A stretch of DNA of 64,000 nucleotides. It comes from Collybiopsis luxurians FD-317 M1. Its lineage: Eukaryota; Basidiomycota; Agaricomycetes; Agaricales; Omphalotaceae. The position numbers and the translations under genes were made by a program. Every line of letters begins with the position of its first letter. Positions within the stretch are counted from its first letter, which is position 1. The DNA lies in the NCBI GenBank assembly GCA_000827265.1, contig KN834756.1:1271427-1335426 (forward strand), given 5' to 3'. Of the stretch, positions 1 through 12,388 are shown in pieces. Under the pieces are notes generated by a model, which worked only from the letters and a program-made list of their open reading frames with translations, ran no database searches and had not been told where the DNA came from.

Positions 1-475
1 ATAGACTGTGTATGCATCCTGCAGAGGGAGTGATAACCGACAGGTTCCAGGGGATTTGAGGTAAATATACTTGGTAAGCCCCAAAGCAAGTCAGTAAAAA
101 CTGAAGCTGAAACTGGTATTCCATAGTCCGCACCCAATTCACTTAATGATCCTTGTTTCCAAGCACATTGCATCTGCGAGTGATGTAAATGCAAACACTG
201 TTCCATGACTTAGTTTGGTACATTCTTATTGCTTATCTCAACATGTAGGAAATGTCAGATTTGAACATTCTCAACCAGGTGTCTGTGCCAGTGTATTATA
301 GCTTTAGGCTGTATATGCCATAACGGGAGCATGCTTTTTAACCTGATACCGTGCCTATTTGTCCTGATATCCATCAGAATCTCCAACTCTGGTAGGATAT
401 GACTCCCGAAATCCTATCAAATCATGTGACCGCTATCTCTGCCGAAGTATGAGTTTAAAGAACAATGGTGTGTGG

Positions 476-510
476 AGTCGGGGATTGCTGCCAGGGGCAG
501 CGCTAAGGAT
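476..510 (+). other. Short conserved hairpin motif, copy 1
   Basis: A 35-bp stretch recurs at 28732-28764. Both copies start GAGTCGGGGATT, continue with a small hairpin and end GCTAAGGAT. Here the stem is GCTGCC/GGCAGC (487-492 with 496-501). In the other copy it is GCCGC/GCGGC. The paired change suggests that the hairpin, not the exact bases, is kept. It may be the end of a non-autonomous mobile element: Helitron 3' ends carry a hairpin before CTRR, and CTAA follows here. The base after CTAA is not the expected T, so this is only a possibility. Confidence 0.4.
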
Positions 511-626
511 AGACTTTGAATTGTCACGGAACGTGCTTTGTTTGTCCTCGTTAACTGCCCAATATTCAAGATCAAGTGGCAGTGACAATGCATCAGCGTC
601 AGAGGAAAGAATCGGCGGATGAACTG

Positions 627-1351
627 AAAGATTCTTCATTTATGGCTGCTGTTGCTTGAATTTGCGCTGACGGGGTTAATGTCGGTGTCCGTGTTAAGAA
701 TATGTATCGTTATACTTTCGTGGGTGAAAGTCATTATGATGGGACAACGTTCTGGTTCTGGGCACATGTATAAGTGTCCTGGGCTAATTCTAGGCACAGC
801 ATGCCGTACCGGACAGTTTGCCGATATCTGGGCTTTTTTTTCTGAATTGGAGTTTGTCCGCAAGTATGTCAAGAATTGCACCCTCCTAAATAAGCAGAAA
901 ACTCATTCCTAACCAGCGTTCAGCATTGTAACCGGGGAGAATGACGAGGCGCTATTCGCTGGCTGAGCCTTTCGGACTGTCGTTGTTTATTGGTTCATAT
1001 AAACGATTCATTTATTTATTCAGTTCTATTTCCGGCAGAGTAATTACTGAATGCAACGGATCGAAGGCTTTGCAGCATGTTTTAATGCCTGTCAGACAGA
1101 ATAAGAACTTCCAATGAGAAAGCAGTGAGGTTCAAATGTATTCCATACAAACGAGGCAGTGGCATTACGATCATCACTGAACTCCGGTATTGAGTTCAGT
1201 TCATCGATGAGAGCGATGTTATCGATCTATTTAATCAACAGCTTTCCGAGAGAATCAGGAATGAACTTGACAAGGCGCTCGATTCAAGATCCGATTACGG
1301 CAGAACACAGTAAGCAGTATATAAAGAGGGCTCATATGTTTCGAATGGACA
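627..1351 (+). repeat. NWD 5'-flank repeat, copy 0
   Basis: This stretch matches 30961-31460, 34687-35360 and 50031-50670. Shared landmarks in order are GATTCTTC, a GACGGGG..TTAATGTCGGTGTCCGTG block, TTGCCGATATC, CTGGCTGAGCCTTTCGGACTGTCG, GCAGCATG..TTGATGCCTGTCAGAC and GGGCTCATA (bases vary between copies). Here it is the upstream flank of the NACHT-WD40 gene at 3930 and is cut at 1351 by a transposon. After the transposon the alignment resumes at about 3745. In the other copies it stands before a NACHT fossil or an inhibitor gene, so it marks a segmental duplication that began at an NWD locus. No convincing reading frame was seen in it. Confidence 0.6.
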
Positions 1352-3734
1352 AGTGTGAGCAAAGTTACTTTTCAAGTAACTTTTTTTTCCCGCGCTTGAC
1401 AGCTTAACTTGCCGAGTCTCGGCAAAATGTTACTCTCATTAAAACTTACTTTCGACACATTTGCATGTTTCTTCCGCTTTCAAAGCCTTTTAATTGAGAA
1501 TATAATTGACTACCAATATGATACTGACATTCTGCCCCTGCCCTATATCAGTGAAAAGCTCATGGATGCCGAGACTGCCCTTGAATCCTTTGGTGTAAGC
1601 TGAACAATCTGCATCAGAGTACACATAGCCTACGGCATATACCTTATGTATTCTAGGGTCTGTCAGAACACATATATTGATATATTTACATTAATGCACT
1701 GTTGGATGGCTATTTACATACAAGTTGGCTGAAACATGTGAAAAGTACAAACTACTTGAGACTATACATGTACATATAATTCTACATCTCAACTCAGTCC
1801 GTAGGTGATAGTAATCCTTCTCTCAGGTACCTACAAACCTGAGCAGAAGGGAAAAAAAGAAAATAGTTGTAAATATGCTGCTCACTTGCAGCGCTGTTTG
1901 CCCTGACCCTGTCTTGCACCTTGCATTTAATTTTTATGTTTTTCCTTGAGCTCCTGACTGTTAAAAGAGCCTGCTGCTTCTAGAATCTCCTCAAAATCAT
2001 CATTTTTTTGTTCTGTCTTCCTTCTCTTATGCTTGAGATTGGAAATAAACTGTGGATTGTCCCAAGAGTCATCTGACTCCTTCTCTAACAAATACTTCCC
2101 TGGGGCTGGGCCAGAGCCATGATACTTGTTCGTATGTGTGGGATGCAAGCACAGGGAATAAGGATAAGATGATGTTGGGGATGATTCCTGGTCTATATCC
2201 ATTTTCATGCTTTTTGTCTTCATTGGGACATTCAGCAGTAAAACTGGCACAATCTTGGTTGGAGGTGTAAATGAGGCAATCTGATCTCTTCCAGGTAGAG
2301 TAAATACATCATCATTATTCTGCCTTATACCCCAAGCATATGGTGATCCATCTGCACAGTGTGCAGTTACAACCTGAGCACCATCCTCAAAAAGTGCCAT
2401 ATTTCCAAGAAACTTAATACACTTTGAACTTGGTAAAGTTGAGAAACCATCAAGATTGGTGTAAACAGGAGGTACACATGTATCATGCAATTCCTGAGAT
2501 GCTGCTAATGCACTTTCCAGGAAACTGAGATGCCATTGTAGATAGCCATGCTCAGGAGACTTTGGACCAAAGGTTTTAAGCTTATTCTCATTGAATTTTA
2601 GAGCTAGGTGATAGATTTGAGCATCATCTGAAGCTGGCCAGTTAAGATAGACTTGGAGAATTACTAAATCACAGAGAACTCATTTAATAGGTAAGAAAAC
2701 TAGTGCCCCTCCAAGGCTCAAGTTAAAGGTGGAGGCTGGAAGAGTATTGCTTAGAGATACAGCAGCTTCAGCAGAAAGAGATCAGTCTCCAGGAAGGAGA
2801 TCATATGTAAAACAGTCATACTGGAAGGAATCTGCTGGCCTACTATTCAACCCCTCACCAATCCAACCCTTGAAATAGGCCATTGTAGGATGTTGAGCAC
2901 TAGTCACTATTTGAATAACTAGCTTGTGCTTTTTCTAGTGCTTCAGTGATAGCATATCCAAATAATTCATGTGCATTATCATAAAGTGCAATGGGCCATT
3001 GAATATATGCCAGATTCTCAGGGAGGAAAATGTCTTTATATGCATCCCATACATCTCCAAGAGACAGGGACAGCACTTCTGATAATGGCTTCTCATTAGA
3101 TTCATAAATATTACCAGTGAACCAGCACAGTGTCAGATTGGTGGAATAACCAGCCAAGGCCACTACTTTAGCTGCTTAATACTTTGCACCCTTCTTATCT
3201 GGTTGAGTTCTTAACATAATAAATGAAAAAAATTAAGGAGCCGATTTAACATCTTTGAATGTGAGAGGAGAAGAATTTTGAGGTCCGAGCCTATAAATCC
3301 CATCATATTTATGTATTTGTTAGCCCTACAGACCCCTCAATGATGCGGCATTAAAGCTCAGGCCCTGCCACATTTTTGCAACCTAGGCTTGATCTGTATG
3401 ATGGGGGGCCATTTATCTTGTCTTCAATGACATGAAAATGTTTGATGATGACCTTGGAGCCATTGCCATCAATTTCAATCATACATGCCCAATGACCAAT
3501 GCAAAATACCTAACTACTGGTAGTATGTATCCGAGATTGCACCTGTTAAATGGGTTGAAACAAGTTTTAATGAAAAGTACATTTTGCCGAGACTCGGCAA
3601 GTTAGCTGTCAAGCGCGGGAAAAAAAAGTTACTTTGTCGCGACAAGTTAACTTAAGTAACTTAAGTAACTTAAAGTTACTTTTGTAAGGCAAAGTAAGCG
3701 GACTTTGAAATATCAAAGTTACTTTGTTAACACC
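1352..3734. mobile_element. Non-autonomous DNA transposon with TIRs and 10-bp target duplication
   Basis: The ten bases CGAATGGACA occur at 1342-1351 and again at 3735-3744 and flank the element. The ends are inverted: 1352 reads AGTGTGAGCAAAG and the complement of 3734 reads GGTGTTAACAAAG. A longer subterminal inverted block (1384-1447 against 3562-3625) includes CCCGCGCTTGACAG and the palindromic TTGCCGAGTCTCGGCAA. The right end carries an extra stretch of about 85 bp built of repeated AAGTTACTT/AAGTAACTT words. The only coding content is a broken minus-strand gene, so the element is probably not autonomous. TIRs with a long target duplication are known for several eukaryotic superfamilies, including fungal KDZ elements; the family here is not established. 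Confidence 0.75.
1927..3220 (-). pseudogene. Broken hypothetical gene carried by the TIR element
   Basis: Read on the minus strand, coding-like sequence starts near 3220 and ends with a stop at 1927. An open stretch at 3163-2900 (87 codons) contains GYSTNLTLCWFTGN and VWDAYKDIFLPENLAY. Another at 2490-1927 (187 codons) ends in a lysine-rich tail. Between them the frame reads plausibly (MAYFKGWIGEG, LNWPASDDAQIYHLALKFNE) but is interrupted by two TGA codons, and a TAA lies upstream of 3163. I do not recognise the family and see no transposase motif. It sits wholly between the TIRs, so it is either the decayed gene of the element or cargo. Confidence 0.5.
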
Positions 3735-3929
3735 CGAATGGACAGTATCACTCATATTATGGATCAAGGAAATAGGTTTGTAAATTTCAAGATAGTGTGA
3801 ACCAAACTAAATTTGATCAGTGACTTGCAACTTTCAAGCGGCTTTTCACCTCAGCCCAACAATATTAATCCAAGGTATTTTATAACTCGGATCGCAAGTA
3901 GTACTGTGCAGTAACATAATATTTGAAGC

Positions 3930-6900
3930 ATGTTCCAAAATGCAACCAACTTCAGCATTCGAGGAGGTAACTTCAATGTGGGTGGCCAGGTACATATCAG
4001 TGGGGGGAACATCAACATTGGGGACCAGGTACATATTGGTGAGTGGAACACTATCAATATCAATTGAATACTTGCACCAATTATGCAAGTACAGATTATG
4101 CCACCGAAAATGCCGTTCTGTCAAAAATACCTTATTCACCTCAAGCATTTTTTGATACGGATCTAGGCATTCAATATGCCTGCAGACCCTGTACTCCAGG
4201 CACCAGAGTTCAAGTTCTAGAGGAGATTAAAGCTTGGGCAATGTCATCCGATACCAACAGTCCCTCAGCATACTGGATATCAGGGATGGCTGGAACAGGC
4301 AAAAGCACCATTGCAATGTCTACTTGCCAAATACTGAGAAGTCAGAATATTCTTGCCGGGTCTTTTTTTGCTCTCGGCAGATTGCAGAATGCAGAGATTA
4401 TCGACGGATTATTCCAACTTTGTGCTACCAATTGGCAAAGGTCTCTTATACATTTGCGACTGCACTTGTGGCAATCCTGAACAAAGATTTTGACATTGTT
4501 CACAAAGAGCCCTCTGAGCAAATAAAGCATCTATTAATTAAACCCTGGGAAGATGTCAGAATATTTTTCAACCCAGGCCCACTCATTTTTGTCATAGATG
4601 CCCTTGATGAGTGCCAAAGTATTTCAGTAGTATTGAAGCCATGGGTGGAGGCCATTCAGAATAACCAGTTTGAGGGTCTCAAGTTCATATTCACCAGTCA
4701 TCCTGATCAGGAGATTAATCACAGGATGCATAGTACAATGCCAAATTTGGGTCCAATCTGCAAACTTGAAGTGAAGGAGTTCATCCTTCACCAAGTAGAA
4801 TATAGCTTTGTCAGAAATGACATAAAGATATATATTGAACAGGAACTGAAAGATATCATTCAAATAAGACAAGAGGTTGAACGTCTTACTGATCTATCTG
4901 GGAAGTTGTTTATTTATGGAGCAACTGTTGTAAAATTTGTGAAAAGCGGTCATGGGATTACAAGACAGAAACAGAGGCTAGTAAAGTCATTAGACAATCA
5001 AGGAAAGTCTGAAGACTTGGATGCACTGTACAGTCATATTGTAATGAGTGCAATGTCCCAGAATGATTCCGATGAAATCAAGGAAGACTGGAAGATCATT
5101 CATACAATCATTTCTCTAGCAAGCCCACTGTCATGCAATGCTGTTGCTGAACTTATGAGGTTACAAGAAGATGTTGTAAAAGGCCTTATGGACAGACTTC
5201 AGGCTGTATTTTATATATCGGAGACTGACAAGGCTGTGTTTACATTTCATGCATCATTCCCTGAATTCATCATAAACAGTTCCAGTTCCCACAAAGTGGC
5301 CTATGATGCAACTATACAACATTACCATTTGAGTTTGGCATGTTTCACAACTTTGAGTCAGCTGGGGTTTAATATGTGTGATCATCCCTCTTCATTTGTA
5401 CCTGATGCCAAAGTTGAAGGTTTTGCGGAAAGAGTTGCAGAGAGAATTAGTGGAACACTTAAATATTCTTGCCAGTACTTCAGTGTTCATTGCATTCAAT
5501 GCAGTCGGGACAATGACATTCAGCCATATTTGGATAAATTTTTGAAGGAAAATGGTGTATACTGGATTGAAGCCATGAGTGTGATGAATCAGTTGGAAAG
5601 GTGTGGACAATCTATGAACCAGCTAGTTCATGTAAGTATAAATTATATTTAATATTGGTATTTGGAGTGTGTAACATCCCCAATAGAAATTCCTGCAAAA
5701 TCCAAGGATGGAGTTGACCACAGCGATGCTACAGAATCTGCACAAGCTCCTTGTAATTTTTGGTGGCAGTCCAAGAAAAGGCATTACTCCACATTTATAT
5801 ATTAGTATCTTGCCATTTTGGGACAATAAGTTCAATTTCCAGCCACACATTGCAAAGGGAATCATGATAGAGCACAGAAGTAGATTCACTCAAAGTGAAC
5901 CTATGACAGTTTTTAAAGTAGATTCCAAGCTCTCTTGTTTTGCATTGTCTCCTGATGGTGCTCATTTTCTTATTGGAGGATCCGAGAATACTTGGCACAT
6001 TGTGGATGCCACCACTGGTGTGCAGTCAGTTATTTCACTGAATATCTCTTGTTATTGCAAATCCCTAGCATTCTCACCCGATGGCAACAGAATTGTGTCC
6101 TGTGACCTAGGAATGGTGCAAATTTGGGATGCAGCAACTGGAGCCGAGTTGTTGGAACTGACCAACACCAAACCTAATGTTGAATATGTATATGCCTCAT
6201 TTTTGGTAGATGGAAGTAGAGTGATTTCAGTTTCTTATAATGCAGCCCTTGAAATCTGGGACTCCAAGACTGGTGCAATGCTGCATCAGTTTCAACTGTG
6301 GAATAAGCATGATGTTCTCTCAGTAGCACTTTCTCCTGATGGTACTAAAATTGCTTTATCCTCCAGTGACTGGAATATTGGTGTCTGGAATGTTCTCACA
6401 GGGCAACCAGTAAGCCAATTCAGAGGAAGTGATGTATCCTTAGAAATAGCATTTTCTTCGGATGGAGCCAATCTTTTGACTTTCTGTATGGGGTATACTG
6501 ATCGCTGGATCAAGAATGTTTCTTTGATTATCTATGAAGTCAACACAGGTACACAGGTGGGGAGTTGTACTTTGGACTTGAAATTGGGTGGTGATGCATT
6601 TATAAATGCATTGGCATTGTCTCCTAATGGATCCCAAGCTCTGCTTGGTTTTGAGTCTGGACTAGTGCAAGTCTTTGATATCCCTTCATGTAAACCTTCG
6701 GGGAGTCCTCTTCAATGGCACAATGATGCAATCTGCCATATATCTTTTTCTCCTGATGGAAGTAAGATTGTATCCAGCTCATATGACAGAACAATAAAGA
6801 TCTGGGATGCTGCTGTCGCTGTTGATGTCAATTCAGATAGACAGAGTGTACATTCAGTATCATTTGATTCAGATGGAACAAGGGTTTTGGTTGTGGATGA

Positions 6901-8303
6901 GCAAGGAAAATTAGAAATTTGGGATGCCATTTCAGGGGACCAGTGTGCTGGGCTTGTGTCACAAGAAGACTATCAAAGGGAGGTCAATTCGCTGAGCGGA
7001 TCTGAAGATGGCATCCCCTGGGAAGTCAAATCAGTAGTATATGCACCTAATCAGACTATGATAGGGGTATTTTTCTATGCTGGTAGAGCCAGAATTTGGA
7101 ATGGCATTACTGCTACACCACTATGTGATTATCGGCATGATGAATCCCCATTATGCATAGCATTTTCCCATGATGCCTCTAGAGTTGTATTAGGCAACTC
7201 AGATGGATCAGTGAGAGTTTTGGATAGCACTCTAAGTTGGGACCGGGGTGGTTCGTCATTTGCCCTCCTGGAGGGTAGGGTTGAGTTTGTAAATTTTTCT
7301 CTGGATGAAACTAAGATTGTTGCCGTGGATTCCAAAGGAAGAGTACACCTCTGGGATGCAGTGACGGGTATGCAGCTGGCTAAAAACAGTATCTCTGGAT
7401 ATTTTTGGGCCATCTCACCAGATGGAACCAAACTTACAATTAGTTGGAACAGGAGCAACCTATATCTATGTGACACCATTGTAAGTACAGGGAATGAGAT
7501 AATCATACAGGATCAATGTTGGAATGGAATTGTGACATTTTCTCCTAATAGTACCCAAATTTTAACTTCTGGTTCAGAAAAAATGAAGATTTGGGATGTC
7601 AATACTGGGCAACTGTGCCACACCCTAGAGGGTCACATGGATGTGGTACATTCAGTAGCATTTTCAACTGATGGAACTAGGATTGTATCTGGGTCTTTTG
7701 ATCAAACTGTGAGAGTATGGGATTCTGCTACAAGAGCCCAGCTGGGTTGGCCCCTAGAGGGCCATGAAGATAAGATAACTTGTGTGGCTTTTTCATCTGA
7801 TGGAAGTAAGATTGTGTCAGGTTCTAGGGATTGTACTGTGAGAATTTGGGATGTTGCTACATGCATGCAGTTTCCAGGAGGCAACTGGGATTCAGTTCAA
7901 TCATCAGCATCAACTGCAACTGCATTTAATAATGGTAGGGGTTCATGTTTCTAATTCTAGATACTTCCTCTTTCTTAACATTATTTCAGATCATGAAAAT
8001 TGGACTATCACCGATGATGGATGAATCAAGTTTCCTAGTAATCCAAATCCTATTGTTTGGATTCCCCCATCTTATCACAAGAATCTCCTCACTCCTGGGT
8101 TACAATGTATTATATCCCACAAAGGATACAATAAGCTATCTTTCCGGGACTGTGTATATGGGGAAAACTGGGCCAGTTGTATCCAGGATTCTTCAAATGA
8201 ACCAGGCGGTGAAGGATCCTTAGGCAATGGGCCGAGGACTAGTGCAATGGCCGGTGATACATATACAAATGCAAAGAAGAGAAAGAGAGATGATGACCTG
8301 TAG
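3930..8303 (+). pseudogene. NACHT-WD40 (NWD) NLR-type protein, broken by a 1-nt deletion and a nonsense codon
   Basis: Model: exons 3930-4038, 4095-5631, 5687-7934 and 7990-8303, joined by three 55-56 nt GT-AG introns in consistent phases. An in-frame TGA just upstream fixes the ATG. The intact form would have about 1,402 residues. The N-terminus carries the NWD-type motif of repeated GGN (NFSIRGGNFNVGG, ISGGNINIGDQ). The NACHT domain follows: Walker A GMAGTGKS near residue 100 and Walker B LIFVIDALDEC near residue 200. Residues ~600 onward hold about 15 WD40 blades. NWD proteins are fungal NLR-like sensors linked to self/non-self recognition. Two lesions: the T-tract 4363-4369 has 7 T where 8 keep the frame (GSFFCSRQIAECRDYR is normal for the family), and TGA at 8022-8024 replaces an expected W in DDGW-I. 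The T-tract could be a sequencing error; the TGA is harder to explain that way. Confidence 0.88.
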
Positions 8304-9275
8304 CAAGCAGAAAAAGTAGTAGTGGTTCATGCAAAGTGTGGGCAGGTGGTGGTATGTATGGCTTTAAAAGTTGTTATTGGAAATTAACAGTGAATTTGTT
8401 CTCTTATAAGTATGCATTTTCCTTTTTACCTTCTCACCCTGATCTCCAGTATGTATTCACCTTGTGCGTTGTTAGTAAGTACAGTGGCGGTTTCTTTTTC
8501 AATATGCATTCTTTTTCACCAACACTTGCCAGTAGAGTACTTGGAATACATTATCAAGATACTGGATTGAAGTTGAGGCGATTATTAAGAGAAAGTGAAG
8601 AATAAAGATTTTCACCGCAACACATTCAAAATTTGCTCATGTGATTGAGAAAGTAAGTACCGCTGGTTTCTGCATGTGACTATGGACATATGTAGCCGTG
8701 ACAAAAGGACCGGGGGAAGAAGTGGAAAGCGAAAGAACGGGGATTGAACAAGACTACACATTTTGGAGATTGTGCAATAACCATCTGGATAATAAGATTA
8801 TTGTCCATAGAATACGTACTCATTAATAATACCTTTTGCTCAGTGTTGACTTGATGCCCTGCCATTGGTAATGGGCCAACACTGCCGCATGGCAGGTACT
8901 CGTGCCCAGCATACAAATGTGCTTGATTGAATATGTTGAAATGTATGCACTTCATTTTTTAAGGGTGAATCAGGCATATGATCTAGTTGTAGCATGAGAG
9001 TAGATATATAGAATCTCTGTAGTACATGGGGGTAAAATACAAATAGCAGAAGTAAAGGAAGGAATCAAATGGAAGTATCTGGTTGGTTTGAGATATGGAG
9101 GTCATTCATGGGTCGACTGAGTTTACTGAACCGTATTGGGGAGGAGCTGGCTGGTCACTTCATTGCAGAGTGGAAGCTGCTAGGATTGTCAGTTGGACCA
9201 GATAAATGGCGGTGATGGGCATCCTGAAAGTAGAGATGAGTTTTAATAGAAGAATTTAGGATAGATACCTACTTT
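8304..9275. other. Intergenic stretch without a recognisable gene
   Basis: Short open frames exist (for example 8336-8605 and 8680-8955), but none shows a domain, a coherent splice pattern or repeat support. I see nothing else in it. Confidence 0.5.
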
Positions 9276-10226
9276 TCAATGTTTTGATTCACATAGCAGC
9301 AAACCTTTGAGCTCCAGTTTCAGGTTAAATAATTGCTTATTGGAATAGTGGGAGGAAGTGGCAACATTGAAAATAACCTCAACAATATCTCCACAAGCAA
9401 ATTCCTGTGGAGAACAAGGCATTGCACTGATCTTCAATTCAGAGTTGGTCATCATGCAAGAATTTGATATCTTACCTTCCTAAATTGTCAGCTGCTGTAA
9501 AGGAAATCATATTTTCTCTGGTGTAAACAAGCTTGTTTCCAAGAACAGGTTTGAGTACTTGATCAGGATCAATGAAAGGATCCGGATCCAGGATATGAGA
9601 TGGGTGTGCAGCTTCAATGGGTGTAAAACAAGCCAAACTGAAATCAAGAGCAGGGAAGGATTGGAACTCAGTGGAAGGGAGATTTGAGAGCTTGTACTGT
9701 CTGTTTTCCAGTTTCAACTGAGACGAGACAGTGGAATGGATGGATTGAAGGGTTTCCAAGCATTTGGAGAATTGTGTACTACCTACCCCAGTGATTTGGA
9801 CATGACGGCGAAGATGGTGAAGTTTGGATAGATTTGTGCTATCAGAAGTAAAGCATTAGACAAGCAGAGGAGTGGATAAAATGATGACTGACCTGGTAGA
9901 TACTGGCTCCAAATCCAACTTGCCTAATATGCCTTGTATCTTAAAAGCGGCAAACACTAGATCTTGTTCCTGGTTGTTATCAATCCAGCCAAGCTTGTAA
10001 TATTGTCCTTCTTTGAGTGGGATGAGACAGAAAGATTGTGGAGTCTATTATGTGTATAAGGTGAATAGATATTTGTTTAAGGGACAGGTAAGTTTACCTC
10101 GCAAACACCCAAAGCGGAGAAGTCATTAGAGGTCTCTGAGATAGCAGGTGATTGTTCAGCATGAATATTGGAAATAATAGCATCCAGTTCAATGCAAGCA
10201 GCTTCATAGTCATAATGATGATCCAT
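9276..10226 (-). CDS. Spliced hypothetical protein, transposon-neighbourhood family
   Basis: Model on the minus strand: exons 10226-10098, 10044-9893, 9838-9476 and 9426-9276, introns of 49-54 nt, phases 0, 2 and 2, stop TGA at 9278-9276; about 264 residues. The start MDHHYDYEAACIELDAII is the first ATG after stops. Recognisable blocks are PLKEGQYYKLGWIDN, LRRHVQITGVGSTQFSKCL, YTRENMISFTAADN and EFACGDIVEVIFNVAT. The last resembles the VGDIVE(A/V) block of a widespread unnamed basidiomycete family often found beside transposons; this is from memory. For the last intron I chose the acceptor at 9427 because it alone restores the EFACGDIVEV frame. No lesion was seen. Function unknown. Confidence 0.68.
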
Positions 10227-11963
10227 TAAAGATTGTTATTTGCATAAGGTCTTATATATGGGGGTACTATGATGCAATGCCGTAGTCAGATGAGGTGCCA
10301 ACAACAGGAAGAGCTTGTTTTGGCTCAGAAAATGAAGAAATGACATAAATTGCCCTGGTGCTGTACAACTCAATTATGAAAAATCGACAATGACACATAG
10401 ATGCTAGTTAAAGTTAAATTAGAGCGGAAAAAGTAGTTAATGCCCTGAAAAGTTTGAATCAAGTTCTGAATGGATATGAACAAATGTATTTCAAATATAG
10501 TCACAAGTAATATCAAGGGTGCTAGTTAAAACTGGTGTCGGAAGAGTGATAAAAAACTAGTAAGGAGCTGAAGAACCACAGGAATGATTTTATTTCAAAT
10601 ATGGTAGGAATCAAGGGTGAATATGACATGTGAACTCGGAGCACAGGTACAAGAACTTAGTGTGTAATTTGGACAATCCAAATTTAGATGATCCGGATGC
10701 TTAGGAATGCATTTATTTTGATGATGTCATATGTGAAATTGGGGGTGAAAGTATTGCAACAAGTTCCGAATAGGCAGGAATGCATCCATTTCAAACATAG
10801 TTTGTCTTCTCCTAGGCTATGCATGAGATCTAAATAGGAGGGGATAATTTTACAGCTTTTCCAAGCCACAGTTTCTGGCAAGATCTGATTGATACACCAT
10901 GCAACCAATTGGTCCTTGATTTCAATCTTATGGAGAGATGTTCTTATTCTGTATCATTAACTATTCTCATCATGAATTGATGGGTGGTGTACTGTATAAT
11001 TTTGACCATAACTTGTAATGCATAACAGGAACCCATGAATTAGCTCATTTTGAAATTTGTAACACATAATGGCTCAGGTTGAATTAGGTACTAGATAGAA
11101 GTGTAATGCTACCTGTATGAATTCGCAAATTGGATGTATGAATTTGGATTTATTTGGTTTGTGTAATGTATAGCTAGACCCTTTGGAGTTAAGAATTTGC
11201 AAATTCAGTGCATACCATGTAACACCCCATGAACTTATGGTCCAAATTATACAGTATACTAAATGGTAATAGGGACTTAGAAACATGAAAATTGTTTTTG
11301 CCTTTATTATGAAGGCAGATTAGGACCTGGATGTATTCTCAGGTGGATATGCTATAATCCATTCATGTTTCTTTGCTCAATTGTTAAGGGCTCTGAAAGC
11401 AGGTGTTCATGTGGTTGGAAATTGATGAGGATTCAGGAGGAGTATAAGCTTGTGTGGCATAAATTCAAGGACAAAATCTGACTGATAGCTTAATCAAACA
11501 TGAGATTGTACCTCAATACCAAACCATACCATAGGCTTGTTTAAAGACATCTTTTAATTCAGGCCATTTCTTGGCCAGTCCAAGTCCAGTTGGTATGGCC
11601 CATTAAATCTATTGAATGTTTTTACATGTAAACTGCCACACTAATTATAGATCTAAGAGTTATAAGCATAGCTTGGATTTAGTGACATACAATGTTTAAT
11701 AGGACCATTCTAACCTTATCCTTGATTTTGGAGCACTAACTTAAAGAGAATCAAACCTCAGGCAAAAACTGTAATCTAGAAATGTTGGATGATCAAAATG
11801 GTCTCAAAATGTAGATATGGGAGTAAAGTGTTGGAATTAGATGTTGCGAATGCTTAGCAATGCATTTTAAAGGGTGAACAAAGAGTAAGATTCTGATACA
11901 TATTGATTATACAACACTCCCATAAAAATGACACATGTGCAAAGTAAATATCATATGATACCG
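10227..11963. other. AT-rich stretch with no gene seen
   Basis: Only short frames occur (10684-10908 and 11074-11286, minus) and these show no domain or splice coherence. Between about 10455 and 10830 there are degenerate words such as AAGTTCYGAAT, ATTTCAAATATRG and ATCAAGGGT that recall the minisatellite at 15.9-16.4 kb. I see nothing else. Confidence 0.45.
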
Positions 11964-12388
11964 CTACTCTTGAGCAATCACTTCCCATCCAGTGGACCAA
12001 GTCTGAGGGTGGCATAGTTTGAAATGCTCTGCAATCCTCTGGTCAGATTCATGGTTACCAAATGTTGCCTCCTGTTGGTTAATTGGGTCCAAATGGTGAC
12101 GCCAGCTGTGAATGAAATTAGAATTGTGACAGAGCATTGAAATGTCTTACCTGCAGATCATGCAGCACCTCTGACGCCTTGTACTAGGGTCTAGTCTGAA
12201 TGTAACAGCCTCAGTAATAGAGCAAGGTGCATATAAGATGTGCAATTTGGGTCTGCCCCGAGTTTCTTTCAACAGATAAGTGAGAAAAGATTGTATCAAC
12301 ATTTAACTGGCTGAGAGAATCTCTTACGACCATTGCGTGGAGATTTAGATGGAGTCTTTCTCTGGGAGGGTTTAAGTTGCTGAGCCAT
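11964..12388 (-). CDS. Small spliced basic protein with AT-hook-like and Cys/His motifs
   Basis: Its exons are too short to stand out as open frames. Model: exons 12388-12328, 12265-12151 and 12105-11964, introns 62 and 45 nt, donors both GTAAGA, phases 1 and 2, stop TAG at 11966-11964; 105 residues. The N-terminus is basic (MAQQLKPSQRKTPSKSPRNG). GQTRGRPKL contains the RGRP core of AT-hooks, which bind the minor groove of AT-rich DNA. A possible zinc site follows: CCMIC in exon 2, then HFKLCHP near the C-terminus. It ends WSTGWEVIAQE. Function is not known; a DNA-binding accessory factor is an inference from the motifs. The coherent phases across three exons support it as a real gene. Confidence 0.65.
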
